Assembly: GCA_025174535.1 (NCBI GenBank) | Contig: JALBUN010000003.1 | Coordinates: 620,001-684,000 of the forward strand | DNA length: 64,000 bases | Direction of reading: 5' to 3' | Origin: Cantharellus purpuraceus | Lineage: Eukaryota; Basidiomycota; Agaricomycetes; Cantharellales; Hydnaceae | Shown: positions 31,495 through 43,315 of the stretch, piece after piece | Numbering within the stretch: the stretch's first letter is position 1 | Layout: each line of letters starts with the position of its first letter | Notes under the pieces: model-generated | What the model was told of the DNA's origin: nothing | The model's database searches: none | Seen by the model: the letters and a program-made list of their open reading frames with translations, nothing else | Position numbers and translations under genes: made by a program

Positions 31495-33274
31495 ATGACA
31501 GCCCCTGCCTCCGGTTCCACAGTCAACACCAATCCCAACAACGCCCCCCCGTCCTCCATCCATGCCAACGTCATCCCGTCTGAAGTTGGCTGGCAGTTTG
31601 TTCCCCAGTACTACACCTTTGTAAACAAGCAGCCCCACAGACTCCATTGCTTTTACACCAGGAACTCGACCTTCATCCATGGCACAGAAGGTGAGGACGG
31701 CAGGCCTTGTTATGGACAACAGGTAAAGTGTTACTAAAATGGGTTGTATTTGATTTGCTGTTAAGCTGTGTTCTAAAAAACTTCAGGAGATTCACAATAA
31801 AATCGTGTCCATTGGTTATCAGGATTGTAAAGTCTTCATTCACTCCGTGGATGCTCAGTCGTCGGCGAACGGTGGCATCATCATCCAAGTCATCGGCGAG
31901 ATGTCAAACCGTGGGGAACCGTGGCGTAAGTTTGCGCAGACTTTCTTCCTTGCTGAGCAGCCCAATGGCTACTTTGTCCTCAACGACATTTTCCGCTTCT
32001 TAAAGGAAGAGTCCGTTGATGCCGAAGACGAGGATCAAGCTCATGACCAGGCTGATCTGGCGGTTGCTTCTCAACCACCCTCTGACATTATTCAGGAAGT
32101 TGCTCAAGACCCTGCTGTTCCTATGATGAAGGCTATGCAACCCAATGCCGCCACAGCCACCCCAGATCACACCCAGCCCTCTCACGGTTCTGTTCCACCG
32201 GGAAAACCTGCTACACCAGAGGTTCACGTCCTAGAGCCCGTGCCTGTGGCCGTTGATGAGAAGCCAACGCCAAACGGCATTCATCATCATCCTCCGGCGG
32301 CTGCGGAGCCCGAGCCCGCGCTGCCTGCACCTCCCGTGCCGCAGGCGGAACCTACCAAGCCTCCCACTGAGCCTGTCGCCCCACCCGTGCCTCCCGCTGA
32401 AACGCCCCAACCTGCAGCCCCTTCACCCCCTGCCTCTCAGCCGGCGACGTCGCCTGCGCCGGTTCCCGCGGTTGCTCCGACCACCACTGCAGTCTCGGCT
32501 CCTTCACAAGCCGCCCCCTCTGCTGCCGTTACCAAGCCTGCGTCTTCTTCTGCACCTGTGCCATCTCCTAAGCCTGCTGCTCCTGCCGCCCCCAAGACGT
32601 GGGCCAACCTCGCTGCTGCCAATTCGAACAAGTGGGGACCCCAGGTGGCACAAGAAGCGCGCGGTGTCAGTGCTGCTCCACCACCACCACCACCCCCGTC
32701 TTCTCAGAAGCCGGAGGTGCATCGTACAGGTGGTGTTGATAAGGAGACGCGCGATGTTGGACGAGAGCTCCATCCGGCGCATCAGGCTGCATTGAGCGTT
32801 GCGACGCCTCAGTGCTTTGTCAAGGTACGCTCTCAAGAAACAAGTTCGGAAGGCTGTTGCTGACATCCTTGTTTTGCTCTACAGAGTGTGACAGAAGTGA
32901 TTTCGCACCAAGCGCTATCTGGCGCGTTGACAACCCGCTTCGGGGCCATTAAGGAACTTGAGATTGTGCGGACAAAGGCATGTGCGTTCCTCGAATTCAC
33001 GACGCTTGATGCTGCGCGACGTGCCATTGTCGCGAGTCTCCCTGTTAGTGCTGGGGGTGATGGCGGTGTACGCATCGAACTCGAAGGTGGAGGAAGCGCC
33101 AGGATCAGCGTGGAGACCCGTAAGGAAAGAGGCGAAAGGCCCCCGCCTAGACCTAGGACTGGTGGGCCTGGGCCAGATAGGGGCGGAGGTGGGGGTGGGG
33201 GTGGATTTAGGGGCGCTTCAGGGAGAGGGAGGGGCACGGGAAGGGGTGCTGCACCAGGGGGTAGCAAACCTTGA
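31495..33274 (+). CDS. NTF2-domain plus RRM protein (G3BP/Nxt3 type)
   Basis: Three exons: 31495-31722, 31787-32824, 32885-33274 (introns of 64 and 60 nt, all phases agree), 551 residues. Residues about 28-165 form an NTF2-like domain (VGWQFVPQYYTFVNKQPHRL, EIHNKIVSIGYQDCKV, FAQTFFLAEQPNGYFVLND). Then an acidic/proline-alanine-rich linker of about 240 residues, an RRM near 420-505 (QCFVKSVTEV, FGAIKELEIVRTKACAFLEF) and an RGG/GGG tail. This order is that of G3BP/Bre5/Nxt3 proteins, which bind mRNA, nucleate stress granules and partner a ubiquitin protease. The RNP motifs are weak, so RNA binding may rest partly on the Arg/Gly tail. The gene is intact and is the first host gene after the transposon island. 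Confidence 0.88.
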
Positions 33275-34131
33275 TATTCCAATTTTTTGTTTGGTTTATA
33301 CTTTCGTGTGCCGTTGGTTTGACTGATCCCTTCGTCTGTTTACGTACTTCTTCTTTCTTTTGTTTATACGTTTACCCCTTGCCTGTCTTTGCTTTCCATG
33401 CACTTTCATCCGCACCACCCTCACCGCACGCCATGCCTGCTCAACACACCGTACTCCCTACCACCCTCATGCATGCTGTCATGTCCATGTTGCCTCATTT
33501 TCCGTACAGAATATCAGTGTTTCGCCGTCCAGTCTCGAAGTTACTGTAAACGTGCCGATCGATCATCAGTGCACCACCTGTGACGAGGAATAGTTACCCT
33601 CCGGCACCTACCAAGCTCAAGGAACAGAGTCCTAGTCCGTGGAGAATATGCCAAATGTTGAATACTACTCCGTGTCGTGTTCACAACTTAACTTACAACA
33701 TTGACCCGACGTTACAGTATATATGTTCCCCCCTTCTAAATGAAGCTGAAGCGTAACATATATAGTCGATTCGATGTACAATTCTTACTCCATCTCGTAC
33801 AATCGTTACGTGTTCCGAAGTCGGCGTGTGCTATTGCTCTCCGAGACTATAGAGCAGACTGAAATGGCGGTGCAATTATGCGCCACATCCACCACGTCGC
33901 ATACGTATGTCTCATCATCTGCACGAATTCGGAAGGTATCGACTTCGGGCTATATAAGTGGTTGTGGAGTGCTCTCCCGCGGTATGTCACTCACTGTACG
34001 TCACTGTCGAGTGACACGACATCTTTAAAATCAGTCGTACAAGCTCTGTTTGAATGAGGCTAACACTACAGTATGCGGATGAGGATTGATGTCAACAAAG
34101 AAAAAGAAAACCAGAAAACACTGTTATGACA
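33275..34131. other. intergenic, 3' regions of convergent genes
   Basis: No ORF with recognisable content. It holds the 3' ends of the NTF2-RRM gene (+) and the kinase gene (-). The T-rich start (33280-33370) is probably 3' UTR. Small frames at 33271-33593 and 33774-34028 look like chance. Confidence 0.5.
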
Positions 34132-35803
34132 CTACTGCAGGGGTTCTCGACTACTCGAAAGTCGGTTGAGATGTATATATACGTCAGTTCCATAACCCTC
34201 CATTGAGATCAAGCGTAAATCACCACCGAAATATCGTGCATACTGTGTCCAAATAAACAGAGGACCTGAACTACTGATGGATGTGCACGTACCAGACGTG
34301 ATAGGGGTAGCCCATATCCGAAACCTGCCATGGGCGCTTTGAAGTCGCTGCCCTGGGTCTCAAAGTCTGGATCAACGCTCTGACCCTCCATTGTGGTGTA
34401 CATATATGTCCAAATAAGGGGAATGGCAGACCGCGGTATTCCACCTCCTTCGTCCGAGATCTTGATGGTGATATCTTCGTTCCCTTCGACGACAACGACC
34501 TTGATCGGAGGAAGACGAGCTTCGTCAGAAGTTCCGTAACGTTCGACAACGGCACGTAAAGAGTTCTTGAGAAGCTCAAAGCAAATATGAGACCTGCTTC
34601 CTGGTCAGATTGTGAGAAATTAGCGGACATGAACGGTACTCACAGATGACCAGGAACGTATGCAAAGTAGAGATTATCTGGGCAGATAAGCTGCACAGGC
34701 GGACCCTTGAACATGGCGTAATGCTCCTCGCACACGAAACGCGCGTTTTCAATAGCTTCATGTACCACGTCACGAACGTTAGTGTTGGTGCAGATTATAC
34801 CGACGTAGTCTTTATGTGCCTCGAGCGTGTTCAAGGCAATGTCTGTATCGCCGTCAGTGCACATTCATATTCAATTCAATGTCACATACGCTGCCCAATG
34901 AGAAAGCGAATACCAATGCGACTCATGTAGAAACGGTCGAGCCAGGCTTGCACGTCAAGCCCAATCTGTTTCTCGTTCTGACTGCGTTTCCACTCGAGCA
35001 CGCCCTGCGCAACTGTTGTCACCGTCGGGTCGTGACGACGTTTGATGACATCAAGGCACTTTGTGAAACGGGAGTTGTAATCACGGACTTCGGGTGGCCA
35101 ATCGACCTCACCGGTGTGAGCATAATACCTGCGATCATAAATACGGGGGCGGGCGGTATGTAAACCGCCCGCATACCTTCGTTCCATGGGGATGCGTAGC
35201 TTGGTGCGACTTTGTATACCATTTCCTGTGCCATTGGCTTGCATCGTAAACTTTTGCATGGCGGGGTTAGGAGTTGCTTCAGGAAGCTGGAAACCGTTTG
35301 GATGTGGTGCATTAAGTGCTTGTCGGATCTGTTCGTTCAGCTTGGGTTTAGGGAACGTAATGAGTTCCTGAGACATGAAATGAGTAGTGTTCTGTGAGGG
35401 CTACGATGACTAGACAGCAGTAATCTAACCTCAAAGGACTGAGCATACCAATGCTTGACCTTCTTGATTGATGGCATCCCACTGAGATTATGCGGGAGCT
35501 CGTCAAGTTCTTTGACTCTGTGTGCTAGTCGCACAGGCAGTTCCTCTGAAAACCGCTCAGCTCTAATCAGCCCGCTACGTTCTGCTCGTGTGCTCACCAG
35601 CGAGAAACTGGCTTCCCTTCAGGAGTGTTCCCTGAGATGGATTCTGGCCAAAGAGTGCCATCTGTTGCAGAGAGACTATGATGTCATGACGATGAGAAGA
35701 GCACATGGAAGCTGCACTTTGTCATACCGCCTGTCTGAGGGAAAGAAGCAAAGTGGTGGATCTTGTCCCAGAGCGCATTTGTGATTCGAAACCCTGCAGA
35801 CAT
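34132..35803 (-). CDS. mitochondrial pyruvate dehydrogenase kinase
   Basis: Eight exons: 35803-35728, 35675-35598, 35545-35430, 35367-35177, 35128-34890, 34842-34644, 34593-34293, 34242-34132; 436 residues, every phase consistent. The product phosphorylates the E1-alpha subunit of the pyruvate dehydrogenase complex in the matrix and turns it off. The N-terminal helical domain has HHFASFPQTGVSLQQM, FGQNPSQGTLLKGSQFL and HDPTVTTVAQGVLEWK. The GHKL ATP-binding domain has an N box (ELLKNSLRAVVE), G1 (DEGGGIP), G2 (GFGYGLPLSRL) and GTDVYIHL. The start at 35803 is the first ATG in frame with exon 1. The N-terminus is short, so the targeting peptide is weak or brief. Introns are 47-62 nt; intron 4 is unusual (see findings). 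A branched-chain ketoacid dehydrogenase kinase is less likely because of the conserved PDK N-terminal blocks. Confidence 0.93.
35129..35176 (-). other. 48-nt intron 4 of the kinase gene with internal hairpin
   Basis: GTATGC...CGCAG, exactly 16 codons long with no stop in the surrounding frame. Arms GCGGGCGGT and ACCGCCCGC pair perfectly around the loop TTACAT, taking up half of the intron. Removal joins MERR to YYAHT, the family-conserved reading. Confidence 0.8.
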
Positions 35804-36763
35804 TATTGCGCACAGCGAGGATACAAATAAAGCTAAGGAGAGATGGGCAGCGCCCTGTGCATTTGGTCAGTGGTCAAAGGCAAAGTGAAAGAGCGTTTAA
35901 AGTAGCACGGGTGACCGACGCCTACAAGTAGGCGCAAACCACCCACCTCAATAGGGTCTCGGATCGGGTCTCCGCTTACCGTTCGGAGTTTTAATATCTC
36001 AATCATTCTTCCATGGCTCTCACAAGTAGCTAGTTACTTGTAGAAACATATTTCATTCTTGCTCAGGACCGAAAGCTTTGTGCTCCCTGTCCCGCATTCT
36101 TGACGCAGTATCCTCGGTCACAATAAATGACGGGGATATATTTTCAGCTATGGTTTATAACACTCTACAGTTGCTGACACCGTGGAAGGGTGGTCCGCGC
36201 TCTGTGGGAAATAAGCCCACACCCCGGGGAAGACTGCAGATATCCCTGAATGACCGAAAGAGGCAGTGCAAGGACTTTCGGCTGTGTTTACGAGCTGCGC
36301 AAGGTGTTGGAGGCGGGCTTCCGTCGCCAATGTAGTCACCGCTCTTGATGTTACCCACAGCCAAGCACCGACGGTTTGGCCGAACCTATACTTCGGACCC
36401 ATTTTGACGTCTCACCGCGACACATCTTGGGCCCCCCTCCGACTCACGCTCGATACAGCCGGTGTTCGTTCTTAGCAAGATTCGTAACACGATTATTGTT
36501 TAACCCTATATAGTTAAAAGACGTTATGTGTGCGTGACAAGGGAAACGATTAGAAGAAAAATGACAAGGGAGTGTTGCGTTTGACTAGCTGAAACAAATG
36601 ATGCAAAGAAGAAGGTATAGCGTTCGTGCCAGGAAATACTAAAACGAATTGATGTAATGATACCTATGGGTTTCGCGTGGACCCGCTGCGGGGAGGGGGA
36701 ATCGGAGACATTCCAAATACAGCAGAAGAGGTGGAAACAGCAGTCCAGGATGATGGATCAAGT
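35804..36763. other. intergenic region, about 960 bp
   Basis: It contains the kinase promoter (right after 35803) and the 3' end of the BTB/CAP-Gly gene. Frames at 36078-36475 on both strands have no recognisable content. No repeat or RNA gene seen. Confidence 0.45.
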
Positions 36764-39700
36764 TCAGTAATCGGACTCGGCATCGACAACATAGATCACG
36801 TCCTGTGGGCGAACGAAAAGCCCGCGTGATTCTGTTGTTGAGGCATCCGAGACCGCAGGCGACACGCTCCGCAATCGTTTGGACCGTTCCACATTGAGTT
36901 GTTCCCCCTCCCGCTTTAAAGTGCGATCTCGAGAAAGCCCCCCACTTCCTTCTTTTCTTCGCTTTCGTCGCTCATCAGACTCTTCCCACTCCATACCAGT
37001 GCCAATGTCAAAGTATCGCCGGCCAGCCCACGTCCCGTCATTCCATTGCCGTCCCTCGAGCTTATCTGCACTCCACCCATCACCAACCGGAACCTCGACG
37101 CCAACCCATGATCCACGTTCCCCTTCCAGCTCTCCAATATACCGTGCAAAGGCTCGGAATCGACTTCGCTTCGACGAGATAATACACGGTATACCGACAT
37201 TGAGAGTAGCACCCAGTTGATTCGGTGGTCGTGGCGACGGAGGACGAGGCTCCGCTGGAACCTGTCGCATAGGTTTGGGTGGTCGCGGCGTCACTGACAT
37301 GGTAATAGTATCGGCGATCGTGTCGGTAGACTCTTTCTTTAACACTCTCCTTATACTCCTGGCTTTGAGCGTGGAGGCTTCACTGGCAGTAGAACTCGAT
37401 GGCGTGTTGCAGTTGTCGCTCAGACTTTCTGCAGCGGCGCCATTGGCCTTTCCCTTCCCTTTCTCGGCCGTGCTTGATGTCAACACTGCAGTGAGCCTTG
37501 GCACTACAGGCACTGGGGGTTTGCCAATAGACGCCCGTTTTTCTACAGCCTTAGCTGCCGCGGCCTTTCCTGCGGCTGCTCTGGTTGTCAATGACACGGC
37601 TGAAACGTCAGACCTCACAGATGCTGTAGAGGGAGGACGTTTAGGCACTGGTGGTACTTTCTTTGCATCCCCTCGTTTGGGACGCGATGCTGTACTTATG
37701 CTTGCGATGGATGACGTAGCAGATGCTGTCGACGCCGTCGACGTCCGCCGAGCTCGGGTTGTTTTACCTTGCTCGATATTTTGTCGTCCAGCCGTTGTAG
37801 TTGAAGTGGTAGACGCGACAGACCCGCGGCGCGTCTCATTGAAGTCAGATTTCGCCGTCTTGAATGTGGTCGAAGTGTCACTCCTATTTGACGCTGTTGA
37901 GACTGGTCTTGCATCACCCCTAGTTGAGGCCGTCGAAACTGGCCGCATGTTATCCTTTCTCGTGGACAGTTTCGAACTTGGTCTCAAGTTTGCTTTGGAG
38001 GAACTGGCCGTCGCACCGGACTTGCGAATAGTGGAGGCGTGCGAGCGCACCGAAGCGGCCACAGATTTGGGTCTCTCAGGGTTTGTGACACTGTTCGTGT
38101 TCGACACGGTTAAAAGCGACGCCTTGGACGCGCGGGATACTCGGGACGCCTGCGATGCTTGAGATGGTGATCTTTGTGCCTGGGAAACCATTCTAGAAGT
38201 CTGGGAAGCCTGAGACGGCGAACGTGATGCATGTGATAGTGGTCGTGCAACTGACGATGCCTGCGACGGGGCTCTGGACGCGGGAAGAGGAGTTCGAGAA
38301 GATATTGTTGATGCCGGCGCAGCTGGTCCTCTCACTTTCACACCCGATGTGCGAGATGCCGTCGATACCACAGACCTGACCGAGCTTGCAGACGACGCCA
38401 GCGTGTCCCGCGTACCAGCACCAGCCTTCGCCAAGTTCCGGTTGAGTACACTTGCACGAAGAGATGTCATGCTCGCAGTGTCACCATCGCCCTCTGGTTT
38501 TCCTGCTGTAGAAGGGATCGTGGGACGCAGTCCGGAGCGTGTCGGCTGCCCCTTCACGGGGCCTGATGGTGGTAAGGGGCGCATGAGGTCTTCAACCGGG
38601 ACTTCGAGTTCTATAGAATAAATGTGCTCGTATCAACAAAGTATTGAAGGTCTATCAATAAATAATTTAGACGCACCATGGCTGAGCTCCTTAAGTGCCC
38701 ACCCTTCAAGGCTATCGAATCCGCCTTCCTGCTGCACACCAGCCCAACGTCTTCGCATCCACTTCACGATATCGATGCGAGTCATTTCAACCTGCTGACG
38801 TATTCCGCTCGTGCTTGACAGTACGGTCGCATTTGGATCCTGTGGGTGCGGACGGAGTAAAATGGACGATACGAGGGTCTGGAGGGGAAAGCGGGAATGA
38901 ACCGTCAATAATCATCAAATACCAATGGACTATACGGACCTGATAGACCATTGCAGCGTTTTTGTCGGACAAACCTCTTCGAATGCAATCCATCACCCAT
39001 TCTACTTTTTCACCATCCTCAAAGCGGCCACCGTCTGCGTCCATCACACTGAGCCACTCGGGCTGCTCAAAACACCCCTCTGCCTGCTCACACAATACCT
39101 CGTCCACGTTTTTCCTAGCGGCGAGCACTATCTCTCTCACAGGATGTGCCCAGGCGTCCATTACAGAATTGAGTCGAGTCAACGCACGCTGCGCCGCATA
39201 CAGCAAGGGAAACACGTTCAACGGGATAGTACGTTTCTGCACACCTCGCAACAGAGACTCGCGTGTCTTCTGCGGAAGAGAGGCAAACTCTGGAGTGCAC
39301 CACCCATCCCCAAAGAGTCCTACCAGGGTGCGTCGAGCACCATTGGCAAGCTTCTCATTCTTGACGTCCTCAAGAGTTGCAAACTCAAGTACGCGCGGCC
39401 CTCTTCGGGCGCATTGTCGGCACTTGCATCCGGTTGCACCCCACTTGCCTGCAGTGAGTTTCTCGTACTCATCGAATGGCATGTATGCATGGAACAGGCC
39501 GTGACACATTTCTTCTACAATGCGGGCCTCAATCTCAGAGTAGAGAGAGGTTATAGAGAGATAGGTCGCTGCTCGCATGATATGAAATGCAGTTTCGAGG
39601 TCATACGTGCGGTGAGAGAAAGATAGTGTCCCAGTATAAATAAACCCAAGAGTGAAGTGGAGAGACGCTGGCGTGAACGGTGGAGAGGGAAGCGTAAGTG

Positions 39701-40559
39701 TTAAAGGCTGCCCGGGCGCAGGCGTGGGTGCGGAGAAACCTCCAAGAAGTTGCGCACGAAAGTAGGGAGAACGGGAGACGAGGATGAAGCGGTGAGAAGA
39801 AAATACCGCGGTCGCCATCGGATCTCCCTGGGTTGATGATGAAGAGGAAAAGTTGCCAGATAACTGAATACGGAGGTCCGAGTAGAGACGGGAACGCCAC
39901 ATAAAGACAAGGTCTTTACGGAGTTTCTCTAAGCGATTCTTTTCACCATCACCTTCGTCGCGCTTCTCGGGGGAGTCGAAAAGAAACTCGAAGGCATCGC
40001 CGAAGCTTTTGCCTGTATACAGATATTCAAGCTCCTGGCTGAACAACGCAGACGCTATAGTAGTAGTCAGGTGCAGGAGCTGGCCGGGAGTAGCCGATGG
40101 TGTAGGAGAAAGTGCCCGAAGACCGCTGCTATTGGGGGAGGGTGAGCGGCTAGGAGATGGCGCTTCCATGTTTATAGATAAACCGAGGGACACAGCCGAC
40201 TGCGCGGGCATGGGAGAAGGGCCATAGGGAGATGGTGATGCTACAGGAGCAGGCCGGAATGAGAAATAGCGCGCTTGGAACGTCGGCGGTGCACGTGCAT
40301 ACACCATTGCTTTACGCACAAGTTATCACATTGCCTGCAGCACCGACTGACAAAGGAACCTACCTTTGTGACCCCACACCTCCTCTGAAGGAAGCACGTC
40401 CCCGTCGTTTACTAGCTCCCACACAACATCTGGAAATCTGTCCCTTGCATTATTGAACAGCTGTTCAAGATGAAGCTGCCAGTCAGCCGTGGATGACTGG
40501 CAAGCTATCTCGAGGGCGACCGGAGGTCTTTCTTCAGCGGGCGAGGGAGCTGGCGCCAT
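36764..40559 (-). CDS. double BTB/POZ and CAP-Gly domain protein
   Basis: Four exons: 40559-40364, 40309-38940, 38878-38677, 38610-36764 (introns 54, 61, 66 nt; phases agree), 1204 residues. Residues 30-80 are a BTB-like start (FPDVVWELVNDG, EEVWGHKAMVYARAPPTFQ). A second BTB at about 180-320 has YSDLRIQLSG, FSSHRFILVSRSPYFRAQLL and GFIYTGTLSF. A helical middle follows, with a Cys cluster GCKCRQCARRG. Residues about 590-1030 are basic and Ser/Ala rich with SPSQASQ-like repeats, typical of microtubule-lattice binding. CAP-Gly lies near 1055-1130 (ISSKRSRFRAFARYIGELEG, GSWVGVEVP, NDGTWAGRRYF). The usual GKNDG core is altered to WNDGTW. BTB suggests cullin-3 or dimer contacts and CAP-Gly suggests tubulin tails, so a cytoskeletal adaptor is inferred. 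One gene, not two: splice phases link the halves. Confidence 0.85.
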
Positions 40560-42592
40560 TAGATGGTATAATCGAGCGTGGTGGACGATGGGTATCTTGC
40601 TCCAAGGCAGCCGCTAGCACGTCGCGTGCGCAGAACAACTCTGCTTGAAACGATTCCACGCAACAGACCACGTGCGATTGGAAAGCTAGCTGCAGACTTT
40701 GGGATTTGATTTTGAAAAAAAACCGCAAAGCTACCTGGACTAGAAAATTGTGAAATGATTAATAGAGGTTGCAAGGAGGAGACGATGACAATTACTAGAC
40801 GCACGAGAGGACGGCAGTAAACGGCAAGGTAGAGAGGGCGGAGTTTATTTGAACATGTTCCGGTTCAAGTTGATTTTTCTCCTGCTCGAGTTAATTGGGG
40901 ATTATACAAAGCTAATGGACTTCCCCATACACTGCTGCCTTACTCGAATGCGTCTATTGGCTTTCTGTGTGGCTACCATCTCGCCTAAATCGCTTGAAAA
41001 CAAGCACATATGCAATCTCGATCTCGCGAAAAATTACACACTGTGTTCAACTGTCCTGAAGCTTTCTGGCAACAACTCTGATTTCAATGAGAATACTGTA
41101 GCTGCGCCCGCCGATTCCAATTAAACACGATCGACCCGCACAGTATTAAATCATCGCGATCGCCGCCAGTACTACATACCACAATGACATCTAGGGTGCA
41201 TCTGGACTTAGAAACATACCATGCCACGGGTTGAATTATTTGAAAGCATTAGGTCGTCACCTTGTTCCTAATTAAAATTACTCACATGAGCAACTTTGTC
41301 CTCATATGTTGACTGATCTTTAAGACCACGTTTTTGCTTCATACCAGGTGAGACCCCTTCCTTTGGAAGGACTCAATCAGGTGGGCACCACATAAACAAT
41401 ATATATAGTTATGCAAGGTATGAGGTGATACATCCTACAAATGAGAGTCTTCAGAGAAGGGTTCTACAATGCTGGTGTCAACACAAGCATCACAACATGT
41501 ACACATGCATCTAATGGCAACTTGAGACGGGGAGACTCAGCCTCCCTCGGAATGCATTTCTGTATTTTCACCGTTGATGCGAGTTTGACAAATGCAGCGG
41601 GCTCAGCTTTGCCCCGGAGCCAAGAGGCCGGTTCCCACCTAGTGGGTAAGGTCGATGTCCCACATTGCCAATTATTGCATCGAGGAACATAAGGATGTGG
41701 TACCTGCATAGTCCCCACTGACAGCGTGGTTGGGTCAGACTTTGATCCCTTCATGGGCAACTTGTTGCCAAGACTGATGGATCATCATTCAGGATTATAG
41801 GGAGCTGAGCCCACTGGTATAGATGATTCAGACAGCAAGGAATCCCTCATCCGACGTCCTTGTGGACCGCCAAGTCCAGTATCCTGCCTAACAAAGTGGT
41901 TCGGCTGTGCCTCACCATCCTTCTTAGCTTGCAGTGGGGATGCAGGAGCTATGCAAAGCGCGTTTCTCTCCCCGCGATGGGGACGGGGCCTCCGAATCCT
42001 CCACACGTGAAGCAGTTGAAGAGCGAGTACTCATCCTGGAAGTAGCGGGCGTGGTCGTAATACATTGCTCTACGAGGCAGGCTGCTGAATAGAAGGCGTC
42101 GAGGAAGAGCTTTCTGCGGAGGGAGATGATATCAACATCCTAGGCTGTGAATGTTGGGAATCACATGGCATAGATGGATCTGCAGCACCGGGAGCTGTCT
42201 TCTCGCCATCCGACATAGATGAGAGGGCAGCAGAAGTGTCTGATAGGTGCCCGTCAGGATTGCGCTAGACGCAGCAGAGGTGTTGAAATTGAGAGAAGAC
42301 ACGGCTTTTTCGACCGCCGCCTCGCTGGTAATATCATTGTCAACTCTACCATCTTTGATGCCATGTTCAACAGTCTGAACCGGGTGGGATGCCACTGTCT
42401 CTGTAGCGCCAACTCGATCCTCGTCATCTGTGTCTTCCTCCGGCAAGATCGCATAAACTCCGCGTCGAATTCGTCTGTCATTTGGGTACGTGCTAGTGCT
42501 AGCGCCAGCGTTAGGCCACCAATGCCGGCGCCACTTGTGACATTGTGTCTGCATTTAGACCATTTGACCTCGTCAAATGCAATGGACTGCGC
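40560..42592. other. intergenic region, about 2 kb
   Basis: Short open frames (40849-41124 +, 41441-41692 +, 41785-42006 -, 42132-42554 -) have no recognisable content and no consistent splice pattern. The first 150 bases are the probable promoter of the BTB/CAP-Gly gene. Decayed genic sequence is possible toward 42,500 given the neighbouring scrap. Confidence 0.4.
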
Positions 42593-42850
42593 TCACCAGA
42601 TTGCGACACGGAGCATAGCTGGAGGGGCGGTTGAGCCTTTGACCTGTCTCTCGATTCTGGATGAGGCCATTAAGAGCCCGTTGCGCCAGAAAAGATGCGA
42701 CCCACCGCCCGCGGTGACCGTGTTGATGTCCAACTGGGGCGACTGAATCGTGATCCCCGCTGTCGTCGTCTCGTACACTGTCTCATACCGCCCTGCGTAC
42801 CGCGACACATCGGCGGACATCCCGCCCACATTCAGTCCGCCCAGCCCCTA
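42593..42850 (-). pseudogene. 5-oxoprolinase (hydantoinase A-like) fragment
   Basis: On the minus strand [20 protein letters not shown], then [17 protein letters not shown] and [14 protein letters not shown], match the metal/ATP-binding core of 5-oxoprolinase, which hydrolyses 5-oxoproline to glutamate in the gamma-glutamyl cycle. The enzyme is normally about 1200-1300 residues; here about 60 residues survive, then the reading degrades and stops. The usual GGTSTDVSRY is [10 protein letters not shown]. No flanking parts of the enzyme were seen, so this is a copied or stranded scrap. Confidence 0.75.
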
Positions 42851-43315
42851 TCACTCACGCAAACGCCAACATCGAAAGAACACGCAGCGACGCACCCAAT
42901 CACAAGCTGCCGCCGCTCCTTGTCCTAGCTCGTTAGCGCATACCCCAGCGAAAATTCCAGGTCACAAAGAGAGGGCTATGGAAAGTCAGACGGAAAGACA
43001 ACGGACTGGGGGAAAGATTCATTACTTATCGTCCGGAAACTTGGGATCTAGATAGAGCCTGAAAGGGCGCAAAACAAAGCGTTGAAAGCATTGTTCAGGC
43101 ACGCATATTTTGTCTTGGGTGCAGAATTATATGAACAGCCTGAACACTTGGAACAGCCGACCACAAACCGAGTCATCTCCAAAGCATACCCTGCAGTTCC
43201 CTTCATACCCCCAACACACCGGAGCACACTCACCGCTCCAGCCGCACGCACGCGCGTCCTCTTTCTACGCAACGGCGGCGGCAGCTGCTCGTCGCAGCCT
43301 CAGAGCCCCAGAGCC

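Noticed and set aside
32253..32795. 180-codon frame rich in Leu/Pro/Arg overlapping the NTF2-RRM gene
   Set aside because: It is a shifted reading of the Pro/Ala linker; the spliced NTF2-RRM frame explains the locus.
35890..35960. Small hairpin GCCTAC/GTAGGC considered as a tRNA arm
   Set aside because: No cloverleaf, no TTCGA-type T loop and no A/B box spacing could be found around it.
37275..38162. 295-codon plus-strand frame opposite the BTB/CAP-Gly gene
   Set aside because: It is the mirror of the Ser/Ala-rich repeat region on the minus strand, with no domain and low complexity; the minus-strand reading has BTB, CAP-Gly and consistent introns.
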